A stretch of 64,000 bases of DNA from Rhodobacteraceae bacterium 63075 (GTDB taxonomy: Bacteria > Pseudomonadota > Alphaproteobacteria > Rhodobacterales > Rhodobacteraceae), in NCBI GenBank assembly GCA_003417655.1, contig QVMW01000006.1, positions 62,001 through 126,000 of the forward strand, in the 5' to 3' direction. Both the position numbers and the translations under genes were made by a program. How positions within the stretch are numbered: position 1 is the stretch's first letter; each line of letters opens with the position of its first letter. The notes beneath the pieces were generated by a model. The model ran no database searches and was not told the origin of the DNA. It was given only the letters and a program-made list of their open reading frames with translations. This document shows positions 34,378 through 44,059 of this stretch, one piece after another.

Positions 34378-35670
34378 ATGACCAAGATCACCGGAGAGAA
34401 CCGCGTTTTCCTGTTTTTGCAGGGTCCGCACGGGCCGTTCTTTCACCTGCTGGGCAAGATGCTCGGCCGGGCCGGTGCGCAGGTCTGGCGCGTGGGGTTC
34501 AACGCCGGTGACCGGGCCTTCTGGTTCACACCGCAGAGCTACATCCCCTATCACGGCGCGCAGGCGGACTGGCCCGAAACCTTCCGCGCGCTCGTTCGCG
34601 AGAAGGGCGTGACCGACATCGTCCTTTACGGCGACACGCGCCCCGTCCATTCCGAGGCCATCGCCGCCGCGCGCGAGATGGGCCTCGGCATCCATGTCTT
34701 CGAGGAAGGCTACCTCAGGCCCTACTGGGTCACCTATGAGCGCGGCGGCTCCAACGGCAACTCGCGGCTGATGCGCATGAGCCTTGCGGACATGCAGCGC
34801 GGGCTGGCGCATTCCGATCTCGATGCGCCGCTGCCGCCCGCCAAGTGGGGCGATACGCGGCAGCATGTCTTCTACGGGGCGCTCTATCACTGGTTCGTGA
34901 TGTTCCGGAACGGGAGCTACAGGAACTTTCGTCCGCACCGCGCGCTGAGCGTCACGAAGGAATTCCAGCTCTATCTCAAGCGCCTGCTGCTCATGCCGTG
35001 GCAGTCCATGGAGCGCGGGCTGGCCACGTTCCGCATCCGCCATGGCGGCTTTCCCTATCACATCGCGCTCTTGCAGCTCGAACATGACAGCTCCTTTCAG
35101 ATGCACTCGCCGTTCTCGACGATGCCCGAGTTCCTCGAAGAGGTCATTCGCGGCTTCGCGGCCGGCGCGCCGACGCATCACCACCTTGTTTTCAAGGCGC
35201 ATCCGCTGGAAGACGGGCGCGTCAACCAGCGCCGCGAGATCAACCGCCTCGCGAAGGCACACGGGCTCAGGGGGCGCGTGCATTACGTGCGCGGTGGCAA
35301 GCTGGCCGCGCTGCTGGCCGATGTGCGCAGCGCCGTGACCGTGAACTCGACCGCCGCGCAGCAGGTGCTCTGGCGCGGCATTCCGCTCAAGGTGTTCGGC
35401 AGCGCGGTCTATGACAAGCCGGAATTCATCTCGACGCAGCCGCTGGCGGAGTTCTTCTCCGCGGCCCGCCGCCCCGACCACAAGGCCTACCAGGATTATC
35501 GCCGCTACCTGCTGGAGACCAGCCAGGTCCCCGGCGGCTTCTACTCGGCGCGCGGGCGCAGGCAGCTCATGCGCATGGTCGTCGACATGATGCTTTGCCC
35601 CGACGATCCCTATGAGGCGCTCGAAAGCGGGACCGCGGCTCCGAGGCAACAGTTGCGTCTCGTGCGGTAG
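34378..35670 (+). CDS. kpsS: Capsular polysaccharide Kdo transferase KpsS-like
   Basis: A 430-residue protein of the capsule KpsS family, which adds Kdo residues to the lipid anchor of group 2 type capsules at the cytoplasmic face. FLQGPHGPFFHLLGKML starts the fold, KAHPLEDGR is the conserved His-Pro motif, and VNSTAAQQVLWRGIPLKV closes the active region. The related kpsC follows one gene later. Transporter genes kpsMTE and sugar-synthesis genes are not in the window. Confidence 0.88.
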   Translation: MTKITGENRVFLFLQGPHGPFFHLLGKMLGRAGAQVWRVGFNAGDRAFWFTPQSYIPYHGAQADWPETFRALVREKGVTDIVLYGDTRPVHSEAIAAAREMGLGIHVFEEGYLRPYWVTYERGGSNGNSRLMRMSLADMQRGLAHSDLDAPLPPAKWGDTRQHVFYGALYHWFVMFRNGSYRNFRPHRALSVTKEFQLYLKRLLLMPWQSMERGLATFRIRHGGFPYHIALLQLEHDSSFQMHSPFSTMPEFLEEVIRGFAAGAPTHHHLVFKAHPLEDGRVNQRREINRLAKAHGLRGRVHYVRGGKLAALLADVRSAVTVNSTAAQQVLWRGIPLKVFGSAVYDKPEFISTQPLAEFFSAARRPDHKAYQDYRRYLLETSQVPGGFYSARGRRQLMRMVVDMMLCPDDPYEALESGTAAPRQQLRLVR

Positions 35671-35786
35671 CAGACACAAGCCCTAGCGCTTTATTTTTGG
35701 AAAAAACTGGGCTATGGTCACATCAAAATAGGCACGCAAAGTGCTGAATCCGAGGCAGAATAATAACAGGTCGAGGAGACCGAGCA

Positions 35787-36935
35787 GTGAAACCCGTAAC
35801 TCCCAACTGGGCGCGTTTCGTCGCGCTTGTCGCCGCTCTTGCGGTCGTCTCATCCTGCGGCCTTCCCCGCGTCGGCCCCAACAAACGCGAAATTTTCGCC
35901 GGTTCCGTGCAAAAGCAGGGCGATGCCTTCATCGTCACGGTCAATGACCGCGTCACGCGGGCCACCGCCTTCGTTCCTGCGCTCGGCTTTTCGGAAAGCT
36001 TCAAGAACGCGGGCATTCTCGGATCCGACACGATCCGCGCGGGCGACACGCTCGGCCTGACGATCTGGGAAAACGTCGATGACCCGCTGCTCGGCTCGTC
36101 GGGCCCCGCGGGCGGCGGCGGCGCGGCGGTGCTCGAAGAAGTGCAGGTCGATGGCGCGGGCTTCATCTTCATTCCCTATGCCGGCCGCATCAAGGCCGCC
36201 GGCAACACGCCCGAAGCCATCCGCCGCATCATCACCCGCAAGCTCGGCGAGCAGACCCCCGACCCGCAGGTCCAAGTGCGCCGCCTTGCCGGCGACGGGG
36301 CCAGCGTGAGCCTCATCGGCGCGGTCGGCGGACAGGGTGTCTTCCCCATCGAGCGGCCGACGCGCACGCTCTCGACCATGCTGGCCAATGCCGGGGGCAT
36401 CGCGATCGAGCCGGAGATCGCCCAGATCACCGTCATCCGCGGCAATCAGCGCTCCAAGGTCTGGTTCCAGGATCTCTACAAGCATCCCGAGCTCGACATC
36501 GCCCTGCGCGATGGCGACCGTATCCTCGTCGAGGAGGACACCCGCTCGTTCACGGCGCTCGGCGCGACGGGCTCGCAGGCCCGTGTGCGCTTCGAAAGCC
36601 AGACCCTCAGCGCCATCGAGGCGATCGCGCAGGTCGGCGGGCTTTCGGCGGCGTCCGCCGATCCGACAGGCGTTTTCGTCATGCGCAACGAGCCGGCGGA
36701 GATCGCCAACAACGTGATGGGCCGGACCGATCTGATCGGCGCGCAGCGTCTTGTCTACGTGCTCGACCTGACGCAGCCCAACGGCATGTTCCTGGCGCGC
36801 GATTTCGCCGTGCGCGACGACGATACGCTCTACGTGACCGAAGCGCCCTTCACCCAGTGGGACAAGACAATTTCGGCGCTCACGGGCTCGCTCGGCGCGG
36901 TTGATACGCTCACCTCCGTCGGCACGGGCGGCTAA
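35787..36935 (+). CDS. Outer-membrane polysaccharide export lipoprotein (OPX, Wza/KpsD family)
   Basis: A 382-residue lipoprotein. The signal peptide ends in a lipobox AVVSSC, and the body carries the poly-export domain (IRAGDTLGLTIWENVDDPL, then VQVDGAGFIFIPYAGRIK) followed by SLBB-type repeats (VSLIGAVGGQGVFPI and FTALGATGSQARVRFE). Such proteins form the outer-membrane channel for capsule or exopolysaccharide. The size matches Wza better than the longer enteric KpsD. GAGGAG lies near the ATG. It is flanked by kpsS and kpsC in one run. Confidence 0.88.
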   Translation: MKPVTPNWARFVALVAALAVVSSCGLPRVGPNKREIFAGSVQKQGDAFIVTVNDRVTRATAFVPALGFSESFKNAGILGSDTIRAGDTLGLTIWENVDDPLLGSSGPAGGGGAAVLEEVQVDGAGFIFIPYAGRIKAAGNTPEAIRRIITRKLGEQTPDPQVQVRRLAGDGASVSLIGAVGGQGVFPIERPTRTLSTMLANAGGIAIEPEIAQITVIRGNQRSKVWFQDLYKHPELDIALRDGDRILVEEDTRSFTALGATGSQARVRFESQTLSAIEAIAQVGGLSAASADPTGVFVMRNEPAEIANNVMGRTDLIGAQRLVYVLDLTQPNGMFLARDFAVRDDDTLYVTEAPFTQWDKTISALTGSLGAVDTLTSVGTGG

Positions 36936-36941
36936 GCCGCC

Positions 36942-38966
36942 GTGGCGGGAACGCCGCACAGCAACACAGCCGCCGGTGCCACGCAGCGCCGGCGGCTTTT
37001 CCATTACAACCTTGGTTTCCTGCGGGATCGTCGCCTGCGGTGCATCCTCTCGCTCGCCGGGTATGATCTGACCTTTCGCGGCACGCCGGGGCCTGAGGAC
37101 GCCGTCGCCGTCTGGGGCCATTCGCCCTATGCGCCGCGCGGCGAGAAGGTCGCCCGCCGGACCGGCGCGCAGCTCATCCGCCTCGAGGATGCCTTCCTGC
37201 GCTCGCTTCATCCGGGCCGCGCGGGCGGGCCGACGATCGGCCTCATGATCGACACGGAAGGGGGCGCGCATTTCGCCCCCGAGGCACCTTCGACGCTGGA
37301 GACGATCCTCGCCGAAGACCCGCTCGACAATGCCGCAGAGCTTGCCATGGCCCGCGCCGCCATGGAGCGGATGCGCGAGAACCACCTGAGCAAGTATTCG
37401 GCCACCGAGCCGGAGGCCCCCTGCCCCGCGCCCGGCTACGTGCTTGTCGTCGACCAGACGCGCGGCGACGCCTCGGTGACGATGGGCGGGGCGGATGCCA
37501 ACAGCTTTCGCGAGATGCTTTACTACGCGCAGGAGGACAATCCCGGCGCGCGGATCGTCATCAAGACCCATCCCGAGACGCGCGCGGGGTATCGGGCGGG
37601 CTATTTCTCGCAGGCCGATGCCTCCGACGCGATCACGCTGCTGGACAGCCCCGTCAGCCCCTACGCGCTTCTCGAAGGCGCCGTGGCGGTCTATACCGTC
37701 TCCAGCCAGCTCGGTTTCGAGGCGATCGTGATGGGCCACAGGCCGAATGTCTTCGGCCGTCCCTTCTATGCCGGATGGGGCCTGAGCGAGGACCGCGCAG
37801 CCCTGCCCCTGCCGCGCCGGGGCCGGAGCCTCACACGCGCGCAGCTCTTCGCCGGGGCGATGATCAAGGCCCCCACATGGTATGACCCCTGCACCGACCG
37901 GCTCTGCGATCTCGAGACCGCCCTGGGCAGTTTCGAGGCCGAAACACGCGCCTGGCGCGAGGATCACCGCGGCTGGCAGGCCGGGCATATGCGCCTGTGG
38001 AAGCGCCGCCCGCTGCGGCAATTCTTCGGCCGGCATGGCAGGCTGCGCTTCACCGACGCCCCGAAGGAGGGTGCGCCCGCAATGGTCTGGGCCGCTCATG
38101 CAGGCGAGGGTGACACGCGCCACCGGCTCGAGGACGGTTTTTTGCGCTCGCGCGGCCTCGGCGCGGAGCTGACGCCGCCGCTCTCGCTGGTGCTGGACGA
38201 TCTCGGCATTTATTACGATCCGACGCGCCCGAGCCGGCTCGAACGGCTGATCCTGAAACGGGCCGGGCTGAGCGAGCCGCGCCGCGCCCGGGCGCGCGCG
38301 CTCATCGAGGCGATCCGGGCGACCGGCGTGACGAAATACAACCTCGAAGGCCCGCTGCCGGACCTGCCCGAGGGGCACCGCATCCTCGTGCCCGGGCAGG
38401 TCGAGGACGATGCCTCGATCCGTCTCGGCGCGGGCGATGTGAACACCAACCTTGCGCTTCTGAAAGCCGCGCGCGCCACGAACCCGGACGCCGTGATCCT
38501 CTACAAGCCGCACCCCGACGTGGAGGCCGGCCTCCGCCCCGGCGCCGTGCCGCGAGAGGCGCTGACGGGGCTTGCGGACGTGCTGGTCGAACAGGCCAGC
38601 GCCGATGCGCTGCTCGGCGCGGTGGAGGAGGTCTGGACGATGACCTCGCTGATGGGATTCGAGGCGCTGCTGCGCGGGCTGCGCGTGACGGTGACGGGCG
38701 CGCCCTTCTATGCCGGATGGGGGCTCACGGCCGACAAGGGTAGCCTGCCCGCCCGGCGCGGGCGGCATGTGACGCTCGAAGCGCTCGTCCATGCCGCGCT
38801 GATCGATTATCCGCGCTATCACGACCCGGTCTCGATGCGCCCCTGCACGCCCGAGCTGGCCGTCGCGCGGCTGGCGGCCGGAACGGACCTGCCGCGCAGC
38901 CCGTCCATCCGCGCGCTGGCCAAGCTGCAAGGAGCCTTTGCCAGCCATGCCTGGCTCTGGCGCTGA
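36942..38966 (+). CDS. kpsC: Capsular polysaccharide Kdo transferase KpsC-like (two-domain)
   Basis: A 674-residue protein built of two homologous glycosyltransferase halves, which place beta-Kdo linkers on the capsule lipid. The duplicated landmarks are KTHPET and KPHPDV, and PFYAGWGL occurs twice (about residues 270 and 590). The GTG start lies only six bases after the export lipoprotein stop and has no good ribosome binding site, so translation is probably coupled. No ATG exists early enough to keep the N-terminal LFHYNLGFLRDRRLR block. Confidence 0.9.
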   Translation: MAGTPHSNTAAGATQRRRLFHYNLGFLRDRRLRCILSLAGYDLTFRGTPGPEDAVAVWGHSPYAPRGEKVARRTGAQLIRLEDAFLRSLHPGRAGGPTIGLMIDTEGGAHFAPEAPSTLETILAEDPLDNAAELAMARAAMERMRENHLSKYSATEPEAPCPAPGYVLVVDQTRGDASVTMGGADANSFREMLYYAQEDNPGARIVIKTHPETRAGYRAGYFSQADASDAITLLDSPVSPYALLEGAVAVYTVSSQLGFEAIVMGHRPNVFGRPFYAGWGLSEDRAALPLPRRGRSLTRAQLFAGAMIKAPTWYDPCTDRLCDLETALGSFEAETRAWREDHRGWQAGHMRLWKRRPLRQFFGRHGRLRFTDAPKEGAPAMVWAAHAGEGDTRHRLEDGFLRSRGLGAELTPPLSLVLDDLGIYYDPTRPSRLERLILKRAGLSEPRRARARALIEAIRATGVTKYNLEGPLPDLPEGHRILVPGQVEDDASIRLGAGDVNTNLALLKAARATNPDAVILYKPHPDVEAGLRPGAVPREALTGLADVLVEQASADALLGAVEEVWTMTSLMGFEALLRGLRVTVTGAPFYAGWGLTADKGSLPARRGRHVTLEALVHAALIDYPRYHDPVSMRPCTPELAVARLAAGTDLPRSPSIRALAKLQGAFASHAWLWR

Positions 38967-39039
38967 GGGCGCGCAAACGTGATTTGAACCGTGCCGGGAG
39001 CGCCCCTATCTTTGGAGTGTCTCAACGAGAGGTCCTGTC

Positions 39040-39465
39040 ATGCGTTCCGTTTTTCTCGCCGCCGGTTTCGCGCTGGTCGCCGCCCCCCTCGCCGCCTTCA
39101 CCGCCGTCAACGGCGAGCGCGTCGTCCCGAGCCCTGTGAGAGGCATCTACGAGGTGGTCTCGCGCGCCGGGGCCGGGCCCCGGCAGATCTGGTGCGCGGC
39201 ATCGCAATATGCCGACCAGGTGCTGGGCGCGCGCGGCACAACGCGGATCTATCTCGCCGTCGCGACGGAGCGCGCGGCGCGGCACGGCGGGCGGCGCACG
39301 ACGGGCTTCACCATCACGCCGGATACCAGCCTCGCGGATGGCCCGCGCCCGGGCGATGACGGCGACTATTCCGTCTCGCTGGACAGGCTCGGCTACAATC
39401 TGAGCGTCTCCCATGCCGGGATGTTCTGTGACAGCATTCTCAAGGAATTGCTGGACCGGCCTTGA
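39040..39465 (+). CDS. Hypothetical secreted protein
   Basis: A 141-residue protein with a signal peptide (MRSVFLAAGFALVAAPLAAF). The mature part has two cysteines, in IWCAASQYAD and GMFCDSIL, and no recognised domain. GAGAGG precedes the ATG. It follows kpsC by 73 bases on the same strand but nothing ties it to capsule export. Confidence 0.7.
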   Translation: MRSVFLAAGFALVAAPLAAFTAVNGERVVPSPVRGIYEVVSRAGAGPRQIWCAASQYADQVLGARGTTRIYLAVATERAARHGGRRTTGFTITPDTSLADGPRPGDDGDYSVSLDRLGYNLSVSHAGMFCDSILKELLDRP

Positions 39466-39486
39466 AAAATGCCGTGAACTCGGCCC

Positions 39487-39903
39487 ATGCAGACCGACTT
39501 TCACATCTCCACGCCCGGCCCCGGCCTCTACGAGTTCACCCGCGATGTCGCGCTCTGGCTTGCGGGAAGCAATGACGGGCTGCTGACGCTGATGGTGCGC
39601 CACACCTCCTGCTCGCTGCTGATCCAGGAGAATGCCGACCCCGACGTGCAGACCGACCTAGCCGCCTTCTTTCATCGGTTGGTGCCGCCCTCGAGCGACC
39701 CGTCGATGTCCTACCTGCGTCACACGCTCGAAGGCCCCGACGACATGCCCGCCCATATCAAGGCGTCGATGCTGCCTGTCTCGCTGTCGGTCCCCGTGCG
39801 CGGCGGTGTCATGCAGCTCGGCACCTGGCAGGGGATATACCTCTTCGAACACAGAAACGCCCCGCACCGGCGCGCGGTGGCGGGGCATTTCGGGGCGGAT
39901 TGA
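39487..39903 (+). CDS. YjbQ/UPF0047 family protein
   Basis: A 138-residue single-domain protein of the YjbQ family, which have weak thiamine-phosphate synthase activity in some species but no settled role. RHTSCSLLIQENADPDVQ and GTWQGIYLFEHR are the conserved blocks, with conserved His residues that may bind metal. It starts 21 bases after the secreted protein gene and converges on the dodecin gene with no gap. Confidence 0.88.
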   Translation: MQTDFHISTPGPGLYEFTRDVALWLAGSNDGLLTLMVRHTSCSLLIQENADPDVQTDLAAFFHRLVPPSSDPSMSYLRHTLEGPDDMPAHIKASMLPVSLSVPVRGGVMQLGTWQGIYLFEHRNAPHRRAVAGHFGAD

Positions 39904-40107
39904 TCAATCGTCGAGCAGGAATGTCACCATCATGTTGACCTGGTAATGCGCGATATTGCCGTCCTCGACCTTGACGGACTGTTCCTTGACCCAAGCGCTC
40001 TTGACGTTGCGCAGGGTCTTGTTCGCGCGCGCGATCCCTTGCGCGACGGCGTCGTCAAAGCTCTCGGTGGATGTGGCGGAAATCTCGGTAACGCGTGCAA
40101 CTGACAT
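39904..40107 (-). CDS. Dodecin family flavin-binding protein
   Basis: A 67-residue protein starting MSVARVTEISATSTESFDDA and containing VKSAWVKEQSVKVEDG; the Trp is the flavin-stacking residue in dodecins, which form hollow dodecamers storing FMN or riboflavin. GGGAG precedes the ATG at 40107. It sits beside nrdR-ribD and within 12 kb of all other riboflavin-synthesis genes, so a flavin-buffering role fits. Confidence 0.88.
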   Translation of the reverse strand: MSVARVTEISATSTESFDDAVAQGIARANKTLRNVKSAWVKEQSVKVEDGNIAHYQVNMMVTFLLDD

Positions 40108-40284
40108 GTTGTGTCTCCCTGTTTGAAATTTTTCGTGCTCAAGGCAGATGGCGATGCGGCGCGACATTTGCAATGATACCGGGACAAGCAGGCGCGGGGA
40201 GTCTTTGCGCAACTTTCCCACTGGACAGCATATAGCGGCTGCAATTGCCCTCTACCCAAAGCCTAGCGGCTGCCCTATAGTGCC

Positions 40285-40293
40285 TGTGGATAA
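40285..40293 (-). promoter_or_regulatory. DnaA-box-like sequence upstream of nrdR
   Basis: The minus strand reads TTATCCACA, an exact match to the strong DnaA-box consensus, 54 bases before the nrdR start. nrd genes are DnaA-controlled in some bacteria. A single 9-mer can occur by chance, so the role is uncertain. Confidence 0.4.
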
Positions 40294-40346
40294 GTGGGGG
40301 CCAACCCCACGTCTTTGAGGCGGAACTATGAGGAAAGGGGACGGCG

Positions 40347-40817
40347 ATGCGCTGCCCGTTTTGCGGAAATATCGACACACAAGTCAAGGACTCGCGCCCT
40401 GCGGAGGACCATGTGAGCATCCGGCGGCGGCGCTTCTGCCCCGCCTGCGCAGGCCGGTTCACGACCTATGAGCGCGTGCAGCTGCGCGACCTCGTCGTGG
40501 TCAAGACCAACGGCAAGCGCGAAGACTTCGACCGCGACAAGCTCGAGCGCTCCATTCGCATCGCGATGCAGAAGCGGCCCGTCGAGCCGGAGCGGATCGA
40601 CCAGATGATCTCGGGGATCGTGCGCAGGCTGGAAAGCATGGGCGACACGGATATCTCCAGCCGGATGATCGGCGAGATCGTCATGGAGAGCCTGGCGCGG
40701 ATCGACACGGTCGGCTACGTGCGTTTTGCCAGCGTTTACAAGAACTTCCAGGCCGCGGACGACTTCGACAAATTCGTCAGCGAGCTGCGGCCAGACGCGC
40801 CTTCCGAAGAAAAGTGA
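40347..40817 (+). CDS. nrdR: Transcriptional repressor NrdR
   Basis: A 156-residue repressor of ribonucleotide reductase genes. It has an N-terminal zinc ribbon (MRCPFCGN and RRRRFCPAC) and an ATP-cone ([20 protein letters not shown]) that senses ATP/dATP. Length is standard. Its stop overlaps the GTG start of ribD, the classic nrdR-ribD pair. Confidence 0.95.
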   Translation: MRCPFCGNIDTQVKDSRPAEDHVSIRRRRFCPACAGRFTTYERVQLRDLVVVKTNGKREDFDRDKLERSIRIAMQKRPVEPERIDQMISGIVRRLESMGDTDISSRMIGEIVMESLARIDTVGYVRFASVYKNFQAADDFDKFVSELRPDAPSEEK

Positions 40818-41908
40818 GCGAGGCCGACGCGAGCCATATGCGCCACGCGTTGGCGCTGGGCCGTCGCGGCATGGGCCGGACATGGCCCAACCCCGCCGTG
40901 GGCTGCGTGATCGTCAGGGACGGGCGCGTCGTCGGGCGCGGCTGGACGGCGGAGGGCGGACGGCCCCATGCCGAGACGGTCGCGCTGGCGCAGGCGGGCG
41001 CGGCGGCGCGCGGGGCCACGGCCTACGTGACGCTGGAGCCCTGCGCCCATCACGGGCAGACCCCGCCCTGCGCCGAGGCGCTCGCGGAGGCGGGAATCGC
41101 GCGCGTCGTGGCCCCGTTCGAGGACAATGACCCGCGCGTCTCGGGGCGCGGCTTCGAGATATTGCGCGCGGCGGGCGTGGGGCTGACCCTCGGGGTCGGC
41201 TCAAGCGAGGCGGCGCGCGATCTTGGCGGGTTCCTTGCGCGGCAGACCACGGGGCGGCCGCATCTCACGCTCAAGCTCGCCGCCAGTTTCGACGGGCGGA
41301 TCGCCACCGCGACAGGCGAGAGCCAGTGGATCACCGGCGAGGCCGCGCGGCGGCATGTGCACGGGCTGCGCGCCAGCCATGACGCGGTGATGGTCGGCAG
41401 CGGCACGGCGCGGACGGACGACCCCAGCCTGACGGTGCGCGGGCTCGGGGCGCTGCGCCAGCCCGTGCGCGTCGTCGTCTCGCGCAAGCTCGACCTGCCG
41501 CTGATGGGTAAGCTGGCAAAGAGCGCGGGCGAGGTGCCGCTCTGGCTTCTGCACGGGCAGGACGCGGACCCGGCGCTCATGCAGGCCTGGGAGGGTGTCG
41601 GGGCGCGGCTGGTGCCCTCGGCGCTTTCGAACCGCCAGATCGACATGCAGGCGGCGCTGGAAGCGCTGGGGCGCGAAGGGCTGACGCGGGTCTTTTGCGA
41701 AGGCGGCGGGGCGCTCGCGGCGTCGCTTCTGGCGAGCGATCTTGTCGATGAGCTGGTCGGTTACACGGCGGGCATGGCGATCGGGGCCGAAGGGCTGCCA
41801 TCGCTCGGTGCGATGGGGCTGGAACGGCTGGGCGACGCGCCCCGCTTCACGCTGGCCGAAAGCCGCCGCATAGGCGATGACGTGCTGCACAGGTGGGTGC
41901 GCGGGTAA
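40814..41908 (+). CDS. ribD: Riboflavin deaminase/reductase
   Basis: A 364-residue bifunctional enzyme. The N-terminal deaminase has [10 protein letters not shown] and the zinc motif [11 protein letters not shown]; the C-terminal reductase has [12 protein letters not shown] and [13 protein letters not shown]. Together they convert the first pyrimidine intermediate to 5-amino-6-ribitylamino-uracil phosphate. GTG start within the nrdR stop (GTGA). It ends directly at the paired hairpin terminator. Confidence 0.93.
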   Translation: MSEADASHMRHALALGRRGMGRTWPNPAVGCVIVRDGRVVGRGWTAEGGRPHAETVALAQAGAAARGATAYVTLEPCAHHGQTPPCAEALAEAGIARVVAPFEDNDPRVSGRGFEILRAAGVGLTLGVGSSEAARDLGGFLARQTTGRPHLTLKLAASFDGRIATATGESQWITGEAARRHVHGLRASHDAVMVGSGTARTDDPSLTVRGLGALRQPVRVVVSRKLDLPLMGKLAKSAGEVPLWLLHGQDADPALMQAWEGVGARLVPSALSNRQIDMQAALEALGREGLTRVFCEGGGALAASLLASDLVDELVGYTAGMAIGAEGLPSLGAMGLERLGDAPRFTLAESRRIGDDVLHRWVRG

Positions 41909-41950
41909 GGATTTTCGAAAATCCTTGCCCAAGCGATTTCGAAATCGCTT
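41907..41950. terminator. Paired TTCGAA-centred hairpins, copy 2
   Basis: AAGGATTTTCGAAAATCCTT (41907-41926) and AAGCGATTTCGAAATCGCTT (41931-41950), four bases apart, begin inside the ribD stop and end ten bases before the rpoD stop on the other strand. The second palindrome is identical to that at 30747-30766. It probably serves as a shared bidirectional terminator. Confidence 0.85.
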
Positions 41951-41959
41951 CCGCCCGCC

Positions 41960-43942
<1,983 letters not shown>

Positions 43943-44059
43943 GCTTTGCTCCTTCGGAACGTCTGTCGCGGGTGATTCGGCTGCCGAATCATGCGGTCTG
44001 CGAAGTGATTCGAAAACCCGTTTACCCTGTTTTGCTCAGCGTTTCCCCACCAAAACGCA

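Noticed and set aside
35850-38948. A 1032-codon open frame on the minus strand across the export lipoprotein and kpsC
   Set aside because: Arg/Ala/Gly-rich translation without motifs, fully antisense to two recognised capsule genes. Length alone is not evidence in GC-rich DNA.
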